A program made the translations under genes and the position numbers. Source: Flavobacterium sp. GSB-24 (GTDB lineage Bacteria; Bacteroidota; Bacteroidia; Flavobacteriales; Flavobacteriaceae). Taken from it: a stretch of 64,000 bases of DNA. The stretch covers positions 186,001 through 250,000 of the forward strand of contig NZ_AP027043.1 in NCBI RefSeq assembly GCF_027924665.1, given 5' to 3'. Positions 43,248 through 52,275 of this stretch are shown here, one piece after another. The number at the start of each line of letters is the position of its first letter. Positions within the stretch are counted from its first letter, which is position 1. The notes under the pieces are model-generated. The model was given only the letters and a program-made list of their open reading frames with translations. It was not told the origin of the DNA and ran no database searches.

Positions 43248-44120
43248 TTACTTCTTTTTTGTTGTTGTCTTCTTTGCAGTTGTTTTTGTTGTTGCTTTTG
43301 TAGCTGTTACAGGTGCAGTATTTACAATTTTCTGCTGTACATAAGGTTGATATAAACCATCTTTTACTGCTCTTTTTTTAGCATCATCTGCCCTTTTGCC
43401 AGCGTCTGGATGAGAGCTAACCATCTTGGTAAGAAAAGATGCCTCTGATCCTTCACTTAAATTTTGGAGAATTCTAAATGCTGATTCCACCGCATTAACA
43501 TCGTAACCATGTTTTTTCATGAAATCATATGAGAATGTATCTGCTTCAGATTCTTGTTTTCTACTATGCTTGCTATCAATCATTGCGCTTCCTAATTTTC
43601 CTAATTGAGATGCCGTAATAGTCTCAATTTTTCCTGACTGGGATGAAGCTGCATCTAATAAAGCCTCTTTTTTATATGCTGCTTTAATTGCATCTCTAGT
43701 ATCATGATTCACAACATGCCCAATCTCATGGCCGATAACAGCTAGTAATTCGTTATCATCCATAATATTCATTAAACCTGCAAATACACGAACGCTTCCA
43801 TCTGCACAAGCAAAAGCATTAATATCTTTTACTAAATAAACTTTATAATTTAAATTAACACCTTCACTGGAAGTATGTTTTCCAAATAAACGGTTTAATC
43901 GAAGTGTATAACCATCTGTTGGTCCTGCAACAGGGTTATTTGCATCCATTTCAGCAATAGATCTTGCGGCTAAAGCTGCCGCGTCAGCATCACTAAAAGT
44001 AAAGCCTGAAACACCTTTGCCTAAAGCTCCCATAGCCTTATCTGAAAGAATTTGGGCATCCATTTTAGCAAAGCCAAACACTGTCAATAAAATTCCTAAT
44101 ACAATAAATCCCTTTTTCAT
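43248..44120 (-). CDS. M48 family metallopeptidase, copy A
   Basis: 290 residues with a signal peptide (MKKGFIVLGILLTVFGFAKM). HExxH in VIGHEIGHVVNHD and the Glu ligand in SRKQESEADTFSYDFMKKHG, as in its neighbour; the two align almost without gaps, so the pair is a tandem duplication. C-terminal Lys/Thr tail (TTKTTAKKTTTKKK) is also shared. A strong terminator lies between the copies, so each is expressed on its own. Divergent from lipA. Confidence 0.93.
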   Translation of the reverse strand: MKKGFIVLGILLTVFGFAKMDAQILSDKAMGALGKGVSGFTFSDADAAALAARSIAEMDANNPVAGPTDGYTLRLNRLFGKHTSSEGVNLNYKVYLVKDINAFACADGSVRVFAGLMNIMDDNELLAVIGHEIGHVVNHDTRDAIKAAYKKEALLDAASSQSGKIETITASQLGKLGSAMIDSKHSRKQESEADTFSYDFMKKHGYDVNAVESAFRILQNLSEGSEASFLTKMVSSHPDAGKRADDAKKRAVKDGLYQPYVQQKIVNTAPVTATKATTKTTAKKTTTKKK

Positions 44121-44392
44121 ATTTTTAAAACTATTAAATTAACAACAAAAATAGTACAGCATAAATCCTGAGTTATCCCAAGAAGCCAAATTTGTAATAG
44201 ATTAAGGTGGAATTTTAAAATTCATAAAGTTTAGCCAAACATCAAAATCTTGAGCAGGATTAAAAATATAAACCTAAAAATCTATTTTAAAAACAGACTT
44301 TTTACATTTAAACTTCATATTATGAAATACTAGCAGAAGACACGAAAAGTAAACGAAAACAAAATTAGCATCATCAAATAAACTACATTCCG

Positions 44393-44400
44393 TATCTTTG
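44393..44400 (+). promoter_or_regulatory. Candidate -7 box for lipA
   Basis: TATCTTTG matches TAnnTTTG, 18 bp before the ATG at 44419; the same core as the tRNA-Pro promoter. A -33 TTG is not clear (TTAG at 44365-44368). The rest of the 298-bp gap 44121-44418 shows nothing else. Confidence 0.5.
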
Positions 44401-44418
44401 TGCTTTGAAAATTGATAT

Positions 44419-45285
44419 ATGGAAACAGTCTCTGCAAATATACCTACGGCAAAACCTAAGTGGTTAAAAGTAAAACTGCCAATTGGACAAAAATATACTG
44501 AACTTAGAGGTTTGGTCGATAAATATAGCTTAAACACAATTTGTACCTCGGGAAGCTGCCCAAATATGGGCGAATGCTGGGGTGAGGGAACTGCAACTTT
44601 CATGATTTTAGGAAATGTTTGTACTCGTTCTTGTGGATTTTGCGGCGTAAAAACCGGTAGACCAGAAACGGTAGACTGGGATGAACCTGAAAAAGTAGCT
44701 CGATCTATTAAAATCATGAATATCAAACACGCTGTAATTACAAGTGTGGATAGAGATGATTTAAAAGATGGAGGTTCTATCATTTGGATGGAAACCGTTA
44801 GAGCCATTCGAAGAATGAATCCAAACACAACTCTTGAAACTTTAATCCCAGATTTTCAAGGAATTGAAAGAAACATCGATCGTATCGTTGAGGCAAATCC
44901 TGAGGTAGTTTCTCATAATATGGAAACAGTAAGACGTTTGACCCGTGAAGTTCGTATCCAAGCAAAATATGATAGAAGTTTAGAAGTGCTTCGTTATTTA
45001 AAAGAAAAAGGCATTAACAGAACTAAATCTGGAATTATGCTTGGTCTTGGAGAAACTGAAGAAGAAGTTTTTCAAACGATGACTGACTTACGAAATGCAA
45101 ATGTTGATGTGGTAACTATTGGACAATATTTACAACCAAGTAAAAAACATCTTCCGGTAAAAGAATTTATTACACCTGAGCAATTTGAACGATATGAAAA
45201 ATTCGGTCTTGCGTTAGGTTTCAGACATGTAGAAAGCGGACCACTGGTACGTTCTTCTTACAAAGCACAAAAACATATTTTATAA
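44419..45285 (+). CDS. lipA: Lipoyl synthase
   Basis: 288 residues, radical SAM enzyme inserting two sulfurs into octanoyl domains. The auxiliary cluster motif [13 protein letters not shown] gives three Cys; the radical SAM motif CTRSCGFC gives the other three. [20 protein letters not shown] and [14 protein letters not shown] are conserved further on, and the closing [15 protein letters not shown] supplies the Ser ligand (RSSY). All iron-sulfur ligands are present. LipB is not in the window. Confidence 0.97.
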   Translation: METVSANIPTAKPKWLKVKLPIGQKYTELRGLVDKYSLNTICTSGSCPNMGECWGEGTATFMILGNVCTRSCGFCGVKTGRPETVDWDEPEKVARSIKIMNIKHAVITSVDRDDLKDGGSIIWMETVRAIRRMNPNTTLETLIPDFQGIERNIDRIVEANPEVVSHNMETVRRLTREVRIQAKYDRSLEVLRYLKEKGINRTKSGIMLGLGETEEEVFQTMTDLRNANVDVVTIGQYLQPSKKHLPVKEFITPEQFERYEKFGLALGFRHVESGPLVRSSYKAQKHIL

Positions 45286-45298
45286 AAAGTTTAATTGT

Positions 45299-45334
45299 TT
45301 AATCGTTTAATTGTAAAACCGATTAAACGATTAA
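45299..45334. repeat. TTTAATCGTTTAAT inverted repeat
   Basis: TTAATCGTTTAATT and GATTAAACGATTAA are inverted around a short loop between lipA and gap. Same family as 23690-23754. Confidence 0.65.
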
Positions 45335-45337
45335 TCA

Positions 45338-46357
45338 ATGAAACGAATAAACAAAAAATTGAAAACAAGAATTGCCATTAATGGATTTGGAAGAATCGGC
45401 AGAAATTTATTTCGCCTGCTTTTAAATCATCCTGAAATTGAAGTCGTTGCCATAAATGATATTGCAGATAACAAAACCATGTCACATTTAATTAAATATG
45501 ACAGTATTCATGGTGTTCTGCCTTTTGATGTAAGTCATGATGAAAATAGTATTATTGTAGATGGCAGACATTTTTTCTTTTTTCACGAAAAGAAAATTTC
45601 AAATTTAGATTGGAAATCGCATTCAATTGATATTGTAATTGAATCAACAGGAAAATATAAAACGCACGAAGAATTAAATGCGCATTTAGAAGCAGGTGCC
45701 AAAAAAGTAATTCTTTCTGCGCCATCTGAAGTAGACACTATAAAAACTGTAGTTCTTGGTGTAAATGAATCTATTTTGGATGGAGACGAAGACATAGTTT
45801 CTAATGCAAGCTGTACCACGAATAATGCCGCTCCAATGATTAAAATTATTGAAGAATTATGCGGAATCGAGCAGGCTTACATTACAACTATACATTCTTA
45901 CACTACAGATCAAAGTCTTCATGACCAGCCCCATAAGGATTTACGACGTGCAAGAGGTGCTAGTCAGTCGATTGTTCCAACAACTACTGGCGCAGCTAAG
46001 GCATTAACAAAAATTTTTCCTAAATTGCACAACAAAATGGGAGGATGCGGTATTCGAGTACCAGTTCCCGACGGTTCATTAACAGATATAACCTTCAATG
46101 TAAAACGTGCCGTAAGCATTGAAGAAATAAATAAAGCATTTAAAGAAGCCTCAAAAACAAATTTAAAAGGAATATTAGATTACACCGAGGATCCTATTGT
46201 CTCGGTCGATGTAATTGGCAACACACATTCTTGTTTATTTGATGCACAGTTGACTTCGGTTATCGATAAAATGGTAAAAGTAGTAGGCTGGTATGATAAC
46301 GAGATTGGCTATTCATCAAGATTGATAGATTTAATTTTACTAATAAGAAAAAAATAA
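45338..46357 (+). CDS. gap: Glyceraldehyde-3-phosphate dehydrogenase, type I
   Basis: 339 residues. NAD(P)-binding INGFGRIGRNLFRLLLNHPE near the N-terminus; catalytic Cys in SNASCTTNNAAPM; catalytic His in TIHSYTTDQSLHD. The C-terminal GWYDNEIGYSSRLIDLI is conserved. The substrate-binding segment reads GCGIRVPVPDGSLTDITF rather than the common AFRVPTPxxSVVDL of glycolytic GapA, so it may be a second, more specialised GAPDH. The start has a basic extension (MKRINKKLKTRIAIN). It converts glyceraldehyde-3-phosphate and 1,3-bisphosphoglycerate. Confidence 0.93.
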   Translation: MKRINKKLKTRIAINGFGRIGRNLFRLLLNHPEIEVVAINDIADNKTMSHLIKYDSIHGVLPFDVSHDENSIIVDGRHFFFFHEKKISNLDWKSHSIDIVIESTGKYKTHEELNAHLEAGAKKVILSAPSEVDTIKTVVLGVNESILDGDEDIVSNASCTTNNAAPMIKIIEELCGIEQAYITTIHSYTTDQSLHDQPHKDLRRARGASQSIVPTTTGAAKALTKIFPKLHNKMGGCGIRVPVPDGSLTDITFNVKRAVSIEEINKAFKEASKTNLKGILDYTEDPIVSVDVIGNTHSCLFDAQLTSVIDKMVKVVGWYDNEIGYSSRLIDLILLIRKK

Positions 46358-46383
46358 GGTTCATTGTAAAAGCATTGCCATAC

Positions 46384-48555
46384 ATGAAATACTGTCTTTT
46401 TATTGTTGTTTGTTTTCTTAATTCGTTTTTGTATTCTCAAGCCAAAAAGAATACGGATAGCGTTACCTATTACAACAAGCTTGCTAACAGTAATCTTAAC
46501 AATAAAAAGTACAATCAGGCTGTTATTTACACTCAAAAATCTATTAATTATTGTGAAGTAAATGGCAAAAAAGAAAATCTAGCCAATCAGACTTTTAAGC
46601 TTGGTAAAATCTTTTACAATAAAGGTAAATTTGAAGATGCTTTAAAGAATTTTCACAAGACTGTTTCTTTATTCGACACCCTAAAACCGAGCTGCCTAAA
46701 AGTTTTAGCATTAAATTATATTGGAGCAGCTAATAGCGCAAAAGGCGATTACAAAACCGCAGCTGTTTATTACGCAAAAGCCGAAGATTTATTAAAAAAA
46801 CTTAATATTGCAGATCATGCGCATGCTTTAGACTATCAAAGAGCGCTGGCTTTAAAGACCAACAAAGATTTTGTTACGGCAGCAAATAATTTTAAAAGAA
46901 TCACAAAACAGCCGGATAATCCTTCAATTATTAAAACCAAGGTAGATTCTTATTATCAGCTTGGTTTGATAGAAACACAGCTGCAAAGGAATGATTCTGC
47001 GATAATATATTTTGACAAAGCTTTAGACTACAATGCTAAAATCAATGATTTTCAAAAAAAATCTAAAATTGTTTTAGCAATTAGTCAATACTACAAGCAA
47101 AAGAAAAATTATGATTTGGCGTATTCGTATTTAGACGAGCACTATCAGCTGGAAAATTATATCTTAAAATTAAAAAATGCGAAAGTTGATTTAAATGAAT
47201 TTGAAAAATTTAAAAAAAATCAATCTTTAAATAATACCATAAAAAGAGAGAGCGAAGAAAAAATTCAGATGAAAACCTATCGGTATTCTAAGTTAGTCAG
47301 CATTTTGGCAATAGCACTGATTTCGATTTTGTCACTTTTGAGTTTGGCTTTATACAAAAATAATATCATTAGAAATCAGAATAATTTACTGCTTCGCGAA
47401 AAAAACAAAGAATTGATTTTAGCTAAAAACAAAGCTGAAAAAGCTTCGAAAGCACGATCTGAATTTTTGTCGACAGTAAGCCACGAATTAAGAACTCCAC
47501 TGAACGCTATTAACGGAATTACACATCTATTGCTAGAAGATAATCCCAAGAAAAACCAGTTGAAATATTTAGAATCTTTGAAATTTTCAGGTAATTATTT
47601 AACCACTTTTATCAATGAAATTTTAGAGGTAAATAAAATTGATTCGACTAAAGTTGAAATTGAAAATATCAGTTTCAATCTAAAAGAGCTTCTTTTTAAT
47701 ATTCAAAGTTCATTAAAAGAGTTAGCTACTGCCAACAAAAATTATTTCAATTTAGAAATAGACAAATCGATTCCTGATAATTTAATGGGAGATCCTACCA
47801 AATTATCTCAAATCATATTAAACTTAATCAATAATGCTTTAAAATTTACCCAAAATGGACATGTAAATGTTATTGCAAAATTATATTCCCAAGAAGAAGA
47901 AAATGCAACTGTCTACTTTGAAATTGTTGACACTGGAATTGGAATTCCTGAAGACAAACTTCAAAGTGTTTTCGAAAGTTTCTCTCAAGGATCTATCGAG
48001 GTTAACAGGAAATACGGAGGAACTGGTCTTGGTCTTACAATCGTAAAAAAACTGATTGAACTACTCGGAGGAGAAATAAAATTAAAAAGCGAAGTGGGTA
48101 AAGGTTCTACTTTTACTTTCAAATTAAATTTTAAAATTAACAACGAACCATTGGAAGTAATTGAAGAAGCGAAACCTTATAGCGATAAACAATTGAAACA
48201 CAAATCTATTTTATTGATTGAAGACAACAAAATCAATCAGATGATTACCAGAAAAATGCTTGAAAACAAAAACATTAGCTGCGAAATTGTAGATAATGGC
48301 GAAGAGGCTGTTGAACTTCTAAAAATCAAACGTTTTGACATGGTTTTAATGGATGTACATCTTCCTGGAATTAATGGCACAACGGCAACCAAATTGATTC
48401 GTGAATTTGACAAAACAACTCCAATTATTGCATTGACGGCAATTTCGCTTGACGAAAATCGTGACATGCTTCTTTCTTTTGGGATGAATGACGTAATTAC
48501 TAAACCTTTTGTTCCAGACGAATTTTATACCACTATTGCTAAGTTTTTTGATTAG
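46384..48555 (+). CDS. TPR-containing hybrid sensor histidine kinase/response regulator
   Basis: 723 residues. A signal-like N-terminus (MKYCLFIVVCFLNSFLYSQA), a periplasmic TPR solenoid to about 290 (AVIYTQKSINYC, FEDALKNFHKTVS, DSAIIYFDKALDY), one membrane helix (about 302-323), a HisKA domain with the phosphorylated His367 in STVSHELRTPLNA, HATPase with LINNALKFTQNGHV, DTGIGIPEDKL and YGGTGLGLTIVKKLIELLGG, then a receiver with phosphorylated Asp657 in LMDVHLPGING. No DNA-binding part, so it passes phosphate on to another protein. The TTG at 46375 is possible, but ATG 46384 is chosen. Signal unknown. Confidence 0.93.
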   Translation: MKYCLFIVVCFLNSFLYSQAKKNTDSVTYYNKLANSNLNNKKYNQAVIYTQKSINYCEVNGKKENLANQTFKLGKIFYNKGKFEDALKNFHKTVSLFDTLKPSCLKVLALNYIGAANSAKGDYKTAAVYYAKAEDLLKKLNIADHAHALDYQRALALKTNKDFVTAANNFKRITKQPDNPSIIKTKVDSYYQLGLIETQLQRNDSAIIYFDKALDYNAKINDFQKKSKIVLAISQYYKQKKNYDLAYSYLDEHYQLENYILKLKNAKVDLNEFEKFKKNQSLNNTIKRESEEKIQMKTYRYSKLVSILAIALISILSLLSLALYKNNIIRNQNNLLLREKNKELILAKNKAEKASKARSEFLSTVSHELRTPLNAINGITHLLLEDNPKKNQLKYLESLKFSGNYLTTFINEILEVNKIDSTKVEIENISFNLKELLFNIQSSLKELATANKNYFNLEIDKSIPDNLMGDPTKLSQIILNLINNALKFTQNGHVNVIAKLYSQEEENATVYFEIVDTGIGIPEDKLQSVFESFSQGSIEVNRKYGGTGLGLTIVKKLIELLGGEIKLKSEVGKGSTFTFKLNFKINNEPLEVIEEAKPYSDKQLKHKSILLIEDNKINQMITRKMLENKNISCEIVDNGEEAVELLKIKRFDMVLMDVHLPGINGTTATKLIREFDKTTPIIALTAISLDENRDMLLSFGMNDVITKPFVPDEFYTTIAKFFD

Positions 48556-48571
48556 CTAAAATAGTGAGGTG

Positions 48572-49594
48572 TTAAGATTCTAAGTTTTCTTTCACATAGT
48601 CTAAAATGGCAGCATCAAAATTTTGCTGGTGATTTATGAAAGTACTTTTTATGGGCAGATAATACAATTGAGAAACTATTTTAGAATCTTTTAAACGAAC
48701 GTAATCTTTCTCGGTTGTAATTATTTTTCTTCCATTTGCTTTAGACTGAATCGACTCTAAATCGGCATCAGCAAAATGATGATGGTCTGGAAAAGTTAGG
48801 CATTCATCATTTTCATTCTTTAAAAAGTCAAAAAATGGTTTTGGTTTTGCAATTCCAGCCAAAAGCAATTTAGATTCAGCTTTGACTTCACTAACTGCAA
48901 TTCTTTCATTTTTACTATAAATCTCTTCATCATAATCTATAAAAGTAAAAAAGACTTGCTGTGAAGAGCTTAATTTTAGTTTTAACCTAATCGCATTTTG
49001 TTCTTCTTCAGATAAATTTTTAGGGCATTTTGTAACCACAACAATGCTGGCTCTTTCTGATCTGCTCCTGCTTTCTCGAAGATTTCCTGTTGGCAGCATA
49101 AAATCATCTGCATATAAATCTCCATAAGCAGTTAGCAGAATATAAAAACCTGCTTTTACTTTTCGGTGTTGATAAGCATCGTCAAGCAAAATAATTTCTG
49201 GTTTTTCCTTTTGTGAGAGTAATTGCTGAATTCCGTTTGTACGATTGGCATCGACAGCAACCTGAACATTTGGAAATTTTTGATAAAACTGAAAAGGTTC
49301 GTCGCCCAATATTTCAGCATTTGAATTTTCATCAGCCAAAACAAAACCTTCCGACTTTCTTTTATAACCACGGCTTAAAGTCGCAACTTTATATTTATCT
49401 GATAACAAACGAATCAAATACTCAATTTGCGGCGTTTTACCAGTTCCGCCCACACTTAAATTTCCAACTGCAATTACAGGAAGATCAAAGAAAGTTGCTT
49501 TTAGAATTCCTTTATCAAATAGAAAATTACGAATGCTGGTAATAAAACCATACAAAATAGCGAAAGGGAAAAGTATTTTTCGAAGTAAGTTCAT
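48572..49594 (-). CDS. lpxK: Tetraacyldisaccharide 4'-kinase
   Basis: 340 residues. It phosphorylates the 4'-position of tetraacyl-disaccharide-1-phosphate in lipid A synthesis. N-terminal membrane-associated helix (RKILFPFAILYGFITSIRNF), Walker A VGNLSVGGTGKTPQIEYLIR, SRGYKRKSEGFVLAD, ILLDDAYQHRKVK with the catalytic Asp, and FPDHHHFADADLESI typical of LpxK. Confirms a lipid-A-containing outer membrane. It lies next to the TA pair, four bases after the toxin stop. Confidence 0.96.
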   Translation of the reverse strand: MNLLRKILFPFAILYGFITSIRNFLFDKGILKATFFDLPVIAVGNLSVGGTGKTPQIEYLIRLLSDKYKVATLSRGYKRKSEGFVLADENSNAEILGDEPFQFYQKFPNVQVAVDANRTNGIQQLLSQKEKPEIILLDDAYQHRKVKAGFYILLTAYGDLYADDFMLPTGNLRESRSRSERASIVVVTKCPKNLSEEEQNAIRLKLKLSSSQQVFFTFIDYDEEIYSKNERIAVSEVKAESKLLLAGIAKPKPFFDFLKNENDECLTFPDHHHFADADLESIQSKANGRKIITTEKDYVRLKDSKIVSQLYYLPIKSTFINHQQNFDAAILDYVKENLES

Positions 49595-49598
49595 AGAA

Positions 49599-49880
49599 TT
49601 ATTTATCTGAGTAATGACCCATTGCAGAAACTATAATAACGGTGACAATCTCTTCTTCTACACGATAAATCATTCTATCTTTTTGATTAATTCTTCTAGA
49701 CCAATATCCATTAAGGTTATACTTCAACTCCTCTGGTTGTCCTTCTCCCAAAAAAGGGGTTTCAGTTAGTTCTAAAAGTATTTTTTCAATCTTTTTTATG
49801 GTAGCTTTATTTCCTGATTTATAGTGATTTTTCAAATCTTTACGAGCAATATCGTCAAATTCTACAAAATACTTCCCCAT
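49599..49880 (-). CDS. Txe/YoeB-type toxin of a type II toxin-antitoxin system
   Basis: 93 residues, RelE fold. FDDIARKDLKNHYKSGNKAT, KKIEKILLELTETPFLGEGQ, EELKYNLNGYWSRRINQKDR, MIYRVEEEIVTVIIVSAMGH and the final YSDK match YoeB/Txe. Catalytic residues would be Glu, Arg and C-terminal His/Tyr (RRIN...MGHYSDK). YoeB cleaves mRNA at the ribosome. It overlaps its antitoxin gene by 19 bases and sits immediately after lpxK, so it may share transcription with that gene. Confidence 0.9.
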   Translation of the reverse strand: MGKYFVEFDDIARKDLKNHYKSGNKATIKKIEKILLELTETPFLGEGQPEELKYNLNGYWSRRINQKDRMIYRVEEEIVTVIIVSAMGHYSDK

Positions 49881-50107
49881 ATATCATCTGGATTTAATCT
49901 TGTCGTTTTTCCTTGTTTAATATTCTCTTCTGCTTTTTTAACTTTTTCAATAAATTCGGCACTATAAATACTTTCCTCCTCTTTAACTTGTCCATAATTA
50001 TCTGTTTCAACAACTTCAATGCCCTCAACGCCTTTAAAAAAAGCTTCGAACATTGCCATAAATGCTTTTCCTGTCTTTGTATGTTCGTTAATTTTTATTG
50101 TTGTCAT
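49862..50107 (-). CDS. Type II antitoxin, DUF2683-like
   Basis: 81 residues, acidic in the C-terminal half. MTTIKINEHTKTGKAFMAMF at the start and AEENIKQGKTTRLNPDDIWG at the end match small antitoxins paired with YoeB/RelE toxins in Bacteroidota. The N-terminal strand/helix could give the DNA-binding ribbon, and the C-terminus wraps the toxin. The ATG is 20 bp after a minus-strand TACATTTG box (50128-50135). The antitoxin comes first and overlaps the toxin, which fits coupled synthesis and autoregulation. Confidence 0.82.
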   Translation of the reverse strand: MTTIKINEHTKTGKAFMAMFEAFFKGVEGIEVVETDNYGQVKEEESIYSAEFIEKVKKAEENIKQGKTTRLNPDDIWGSIL

Positions 50108-50127
50108 GACTTACAAATTTTATATTA

Positions 50128-50144
50128 CAAATGTAGTAATTTTG
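50128..50144. promoter_or_regulatory. Overlapping -7 boxes for the TA pair and the Nif3-like gene
   Basis: The minus strand has TACATTTG (50128-50135) for the antitoxin and the plus strand TAATTTTG (50137-50144) for the Nif3-like gene. Both match TAnnTTTG. No TTG -33 is obvious for either. Confidence 0.4.
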
Positions 50145-50211
50145 TACAAGTATAAATTTATTGCCTCATACTATAATTGTTTATAGTTAAATCAAAATTT
50201 GAAATCACAAA

Positions 50212-51306
50212 ATGAAAATATCAAACATAATATCAGTTCTAGAAGAAATGGCGCCTCTCGCCTATGCAGAAGATTTTGACAACGTTGGACTTTTAGTCGG
50301 AAATTCAGAAACTGAATGCACAGGGGTTTTAGTTTGTCACGACGCTTTAGAAAATGTCATTGAAGAAGCTGTTACTAAAAATTGTAATCTTGTAGTTTGT
50401 TTTCATCCGATTTTATTTTCTGGAATTAAAAAAATTACTGGTAAAAATTATGTTGAGCGCGCAATCTTAAAAGCTATAAAAAATGATATTGCCATTTATG
50501 CAATTCACACTGCACTAGATAATCACTCTCAAGGTGTAAATAAAATTTTCTGCGACGCATTAGGATTAGCAAACACAAAAATATTAGTTCCAAAAAACAA
50601 TTTCATTCAAAAATTAGTCACTTTTACTGTTCCGGATAATGCTGACAAAGTTCGAAATGCATTATTTGAAGCTGGAGCGGGCAATATCGGAAATTATGAC
50701 AATTGCAGTTTTAATACTCAAGGTTTTTTTACTTTTCAAGGAAATGAGCAAAGCAATCCTGTAATTGGAGAAAAAGGAAAACTGCATACGGGAGAAGAAA
50801 TTAAAATCGAAGTCGTTTTTGAAAAACATCTTCAATCTAGAATTTTAAAAGCACTTTTTGCCAATCATATTTATGAAGAAGTCGCTTATGAAATTTATGA
50901 TCTGCAAAATTCACATCAAAATATAGGTTTAGGAATGGTTGGTGAATTTGAAAATGAACTGGACGAAAAAGATTTTCTTCTTTTAGTAAAAGAAAAAATG
51001 ATTGCCGACGGAATTCGTCATTCTGCTTTTTTAGGAAAAAAAATTAAAAAAGTTGCCGTGCTGGGAGGTTCTGGAAGTTTTGCCATAAAAAATGCAATTC
51101 AGGCTGGAGCTGATGCTTTTTTGACCGCCGATTTAAAATACCATCAATTTTATGAGGCCGAAAACAAGTTACTTTTAGCCGATATTGGTCATTTTGAGAG
51201 CGAACGCTATACAAAAAATTATATTGTTGATTATCTTCGAAAAAAAATTCTTAATTTTGCGATCATTTTATCGGAAGAAAATACAAATCCAGTTAAGTAC
51301 TTATAG
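50212..51306 (+). CDS. Nif3-like dinuclear metal center protein
   Basis: 364 residues. The Nif3 fold is split by an inserted PII-like domain (about 120-225), as in the YqfO group. Metal ligands: VVCFHPILFSGIKKI with the first His, IAIYAIHTALDNHSQG with the second, DIGHFESE with the last His and Glu. VLGGSGSFAIKNAIQAGADA is the glycine loop. It forms a hexameric ring in relatives; sometimes annotated as GTP cyclohydrolase I type 2, a doubtful name. It starts 3 bp before the next gene's start and is co-transcribed with it. Confidence 0.94.
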   Translation: MKISNIISVLEEMAPLAYAEDFDNVGLLVGNSETECTGVLVCHDALENVIEEAVTKNCNLVVCFHPILFSGIKKITGKNYVERAILKAIKNDIAIYAIHTALDNHSQGVNKIFCDALGLANTKILVPKNNFIQKLVTFTVPDNADKVRNALFEAGAGNIGNYDNCSFNTQGFFTFQGNEQSNPVIGEKGKLHTGEEIKIEVVFEKHLQSRILKALFANHIYEEVAYEIYDLQNSHQNIGLGMVGEFENELDEKDFLLLVKEKMIADGIRHSAFLGKKIKKVAVLGGSGSFAIKNAIQAGADAFLTADLKYHQFYEAENKLLLADIGHFESERYTKNYIVDYLRKKILNFAIILSEENTNPVKYL

Positions 51307-51309
51307 AAT

Positions 51310-52089
51310 ATGACGAATACGAAAGAATTAAGTGTTGAGGACAAGTTAAGAGCAATATATGATTTACAGCTTATTGACTCTAGAATTGACGAAATCAGAA
51401 ACGTTAGAGGAGAACTTCCTTTAGAGGTTGAAGATTTGGAAGATGAAGTTGCGGGCTTAAGCACACGTTCAGAGAAACTGAAAGGTGAACTTGAAGTAAT
51501 TGAAGAGCAAATCAAAGCAAAGAAAATTGCTATTGAAGAGCATAAAGAGGTTATCAAAAAATACACTAAACAACAAGAAACTGTTCGTAACAACAGAGAG
51601 TTTAATTCTTTGACAAAAGAGGTTGAATTTCAAGAATTAGAAATTCAATTGGCTGAAAAGCAAATAAAAGAAATGAAAGCTTCTATTGAGCACAAAAAAG
51701 AGGTTATTTCTAATTTAAAAGAAAAACTTGATGCTAAAAGCTCTCATTTAAAACATAAAAAATCTGAATTGGACGCAATTATGGCTGAGACTCAAAAAGA
51801 AGAAATTTTCTTGACTGAGAAATCTGCTGAATTTGCTGGACAAATTGAAGATAGATTATTAGCTGCTTACAACAGAATCAGAAGCAGTGTACGTAATGGT
51901 TTAGCTGTAGTTTCTATCGAAAGAGGAGCTTCTGCTGGATCTTTCTTTACAATTCCACCTCAAACACAGGTAGAAATTGCTTCAAGAAAGAAAATCATCA
52001 CAGATGAGCACTCTGGAAGAATTTTAGTTGACAGCGCTTTAGCTGAAGAAGAAAAAGAAAAAATGGAACAATTGTTCTCAAAATTCTAA
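51310..52089 (+). CDS. Zinc-ribbon/coiled-coil family protein (CT398-like) with degenerate ribbon
   Basis: 259 residues. Residues about 10-190 are a long coiled-coil hairpin (LEDEVAGLSTRSEKLKGELE and LEIQLAEKQIKEMKASIEHK). The C-terminal domain normally carries four zinc-binding Cys (CGGC...CEYCGRILV). Here the sites read GASAGSFFTIPPQTQVEIAS and DEHSGRILVDSAL, with all cysteines gone. The IPPQ and GRILV framework is kept, so the fold may persist without zinc. It is 3 bp after the Nif3-like gene, the usual pairing. Function is not known in Bacteroidota. Confidence 0.88.
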   Translation: MTNTKELSVEDKLRAIYDLQLIDSRIDEIRNVRGELPLEVEDLEDEVAGLSTRSEKLKGELEVIEEQIKAKKIAIEEHKEVIKKYTKQQETVRNNREFNSLTKEVEFQELEIQLAEKQIKEMKASIEHKKEVISNLKEKLDAKSSHLKHKKSELDAIMAETQKEEIFLTEKSAEFAGQIEDRLLAAYNRIRSSVRNGLAVVSIERGASAGSFFTIPPQTQVEIASRKKIITDEHSGRILVDSALAEEEKEKMEQLFSKF

Positions 52090-52095
52090 ATAAAC

Positions 52096-52123
52096 GGTCC
52101 CGATTCAATCGGGACTTTTTTTT
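52096..52123 (+). terminator. Rho-independent terminator
   Basis: GTCCCGAT and ATCGGGAC pair with a TCA loop, followed by eight T. It ends the Nif3/zinc-ribbon operon. Confidence 0.92.
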
Positions 52124-52130
52124 ATATTTA

Positions 52131-52219
52131 TTTGCCACAGATTAAAATGATTTACACAGATTTAAAATATCTCGATATTTTGAGATTAAATCTTTAAAAT
52201 CATTTTAATCTGTGGCAAA
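52131..52219. repeat. TTTGCCACAGATTAAAATGATTT inverted repeat
   Basis: 23-bp arms 52131-52153 and 52197-52219 are perfectly complementary. Same GCCACAGATTAAA family as the inner arms at 3004/3048. Confidence 0.85.
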
Positions 52220-52275
52220 ACTTTTTTTAGCAGGCGTACAGTCATATTTTTTTACCTTTACTAAAAATTTAAGTT

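Noticed and set aside
44274..44828. Long minus-strand open frame of 184 residues
   Set aside because: It is antisense to lipA, has no family pattern, and lipA has all iron-sulfur ligands.
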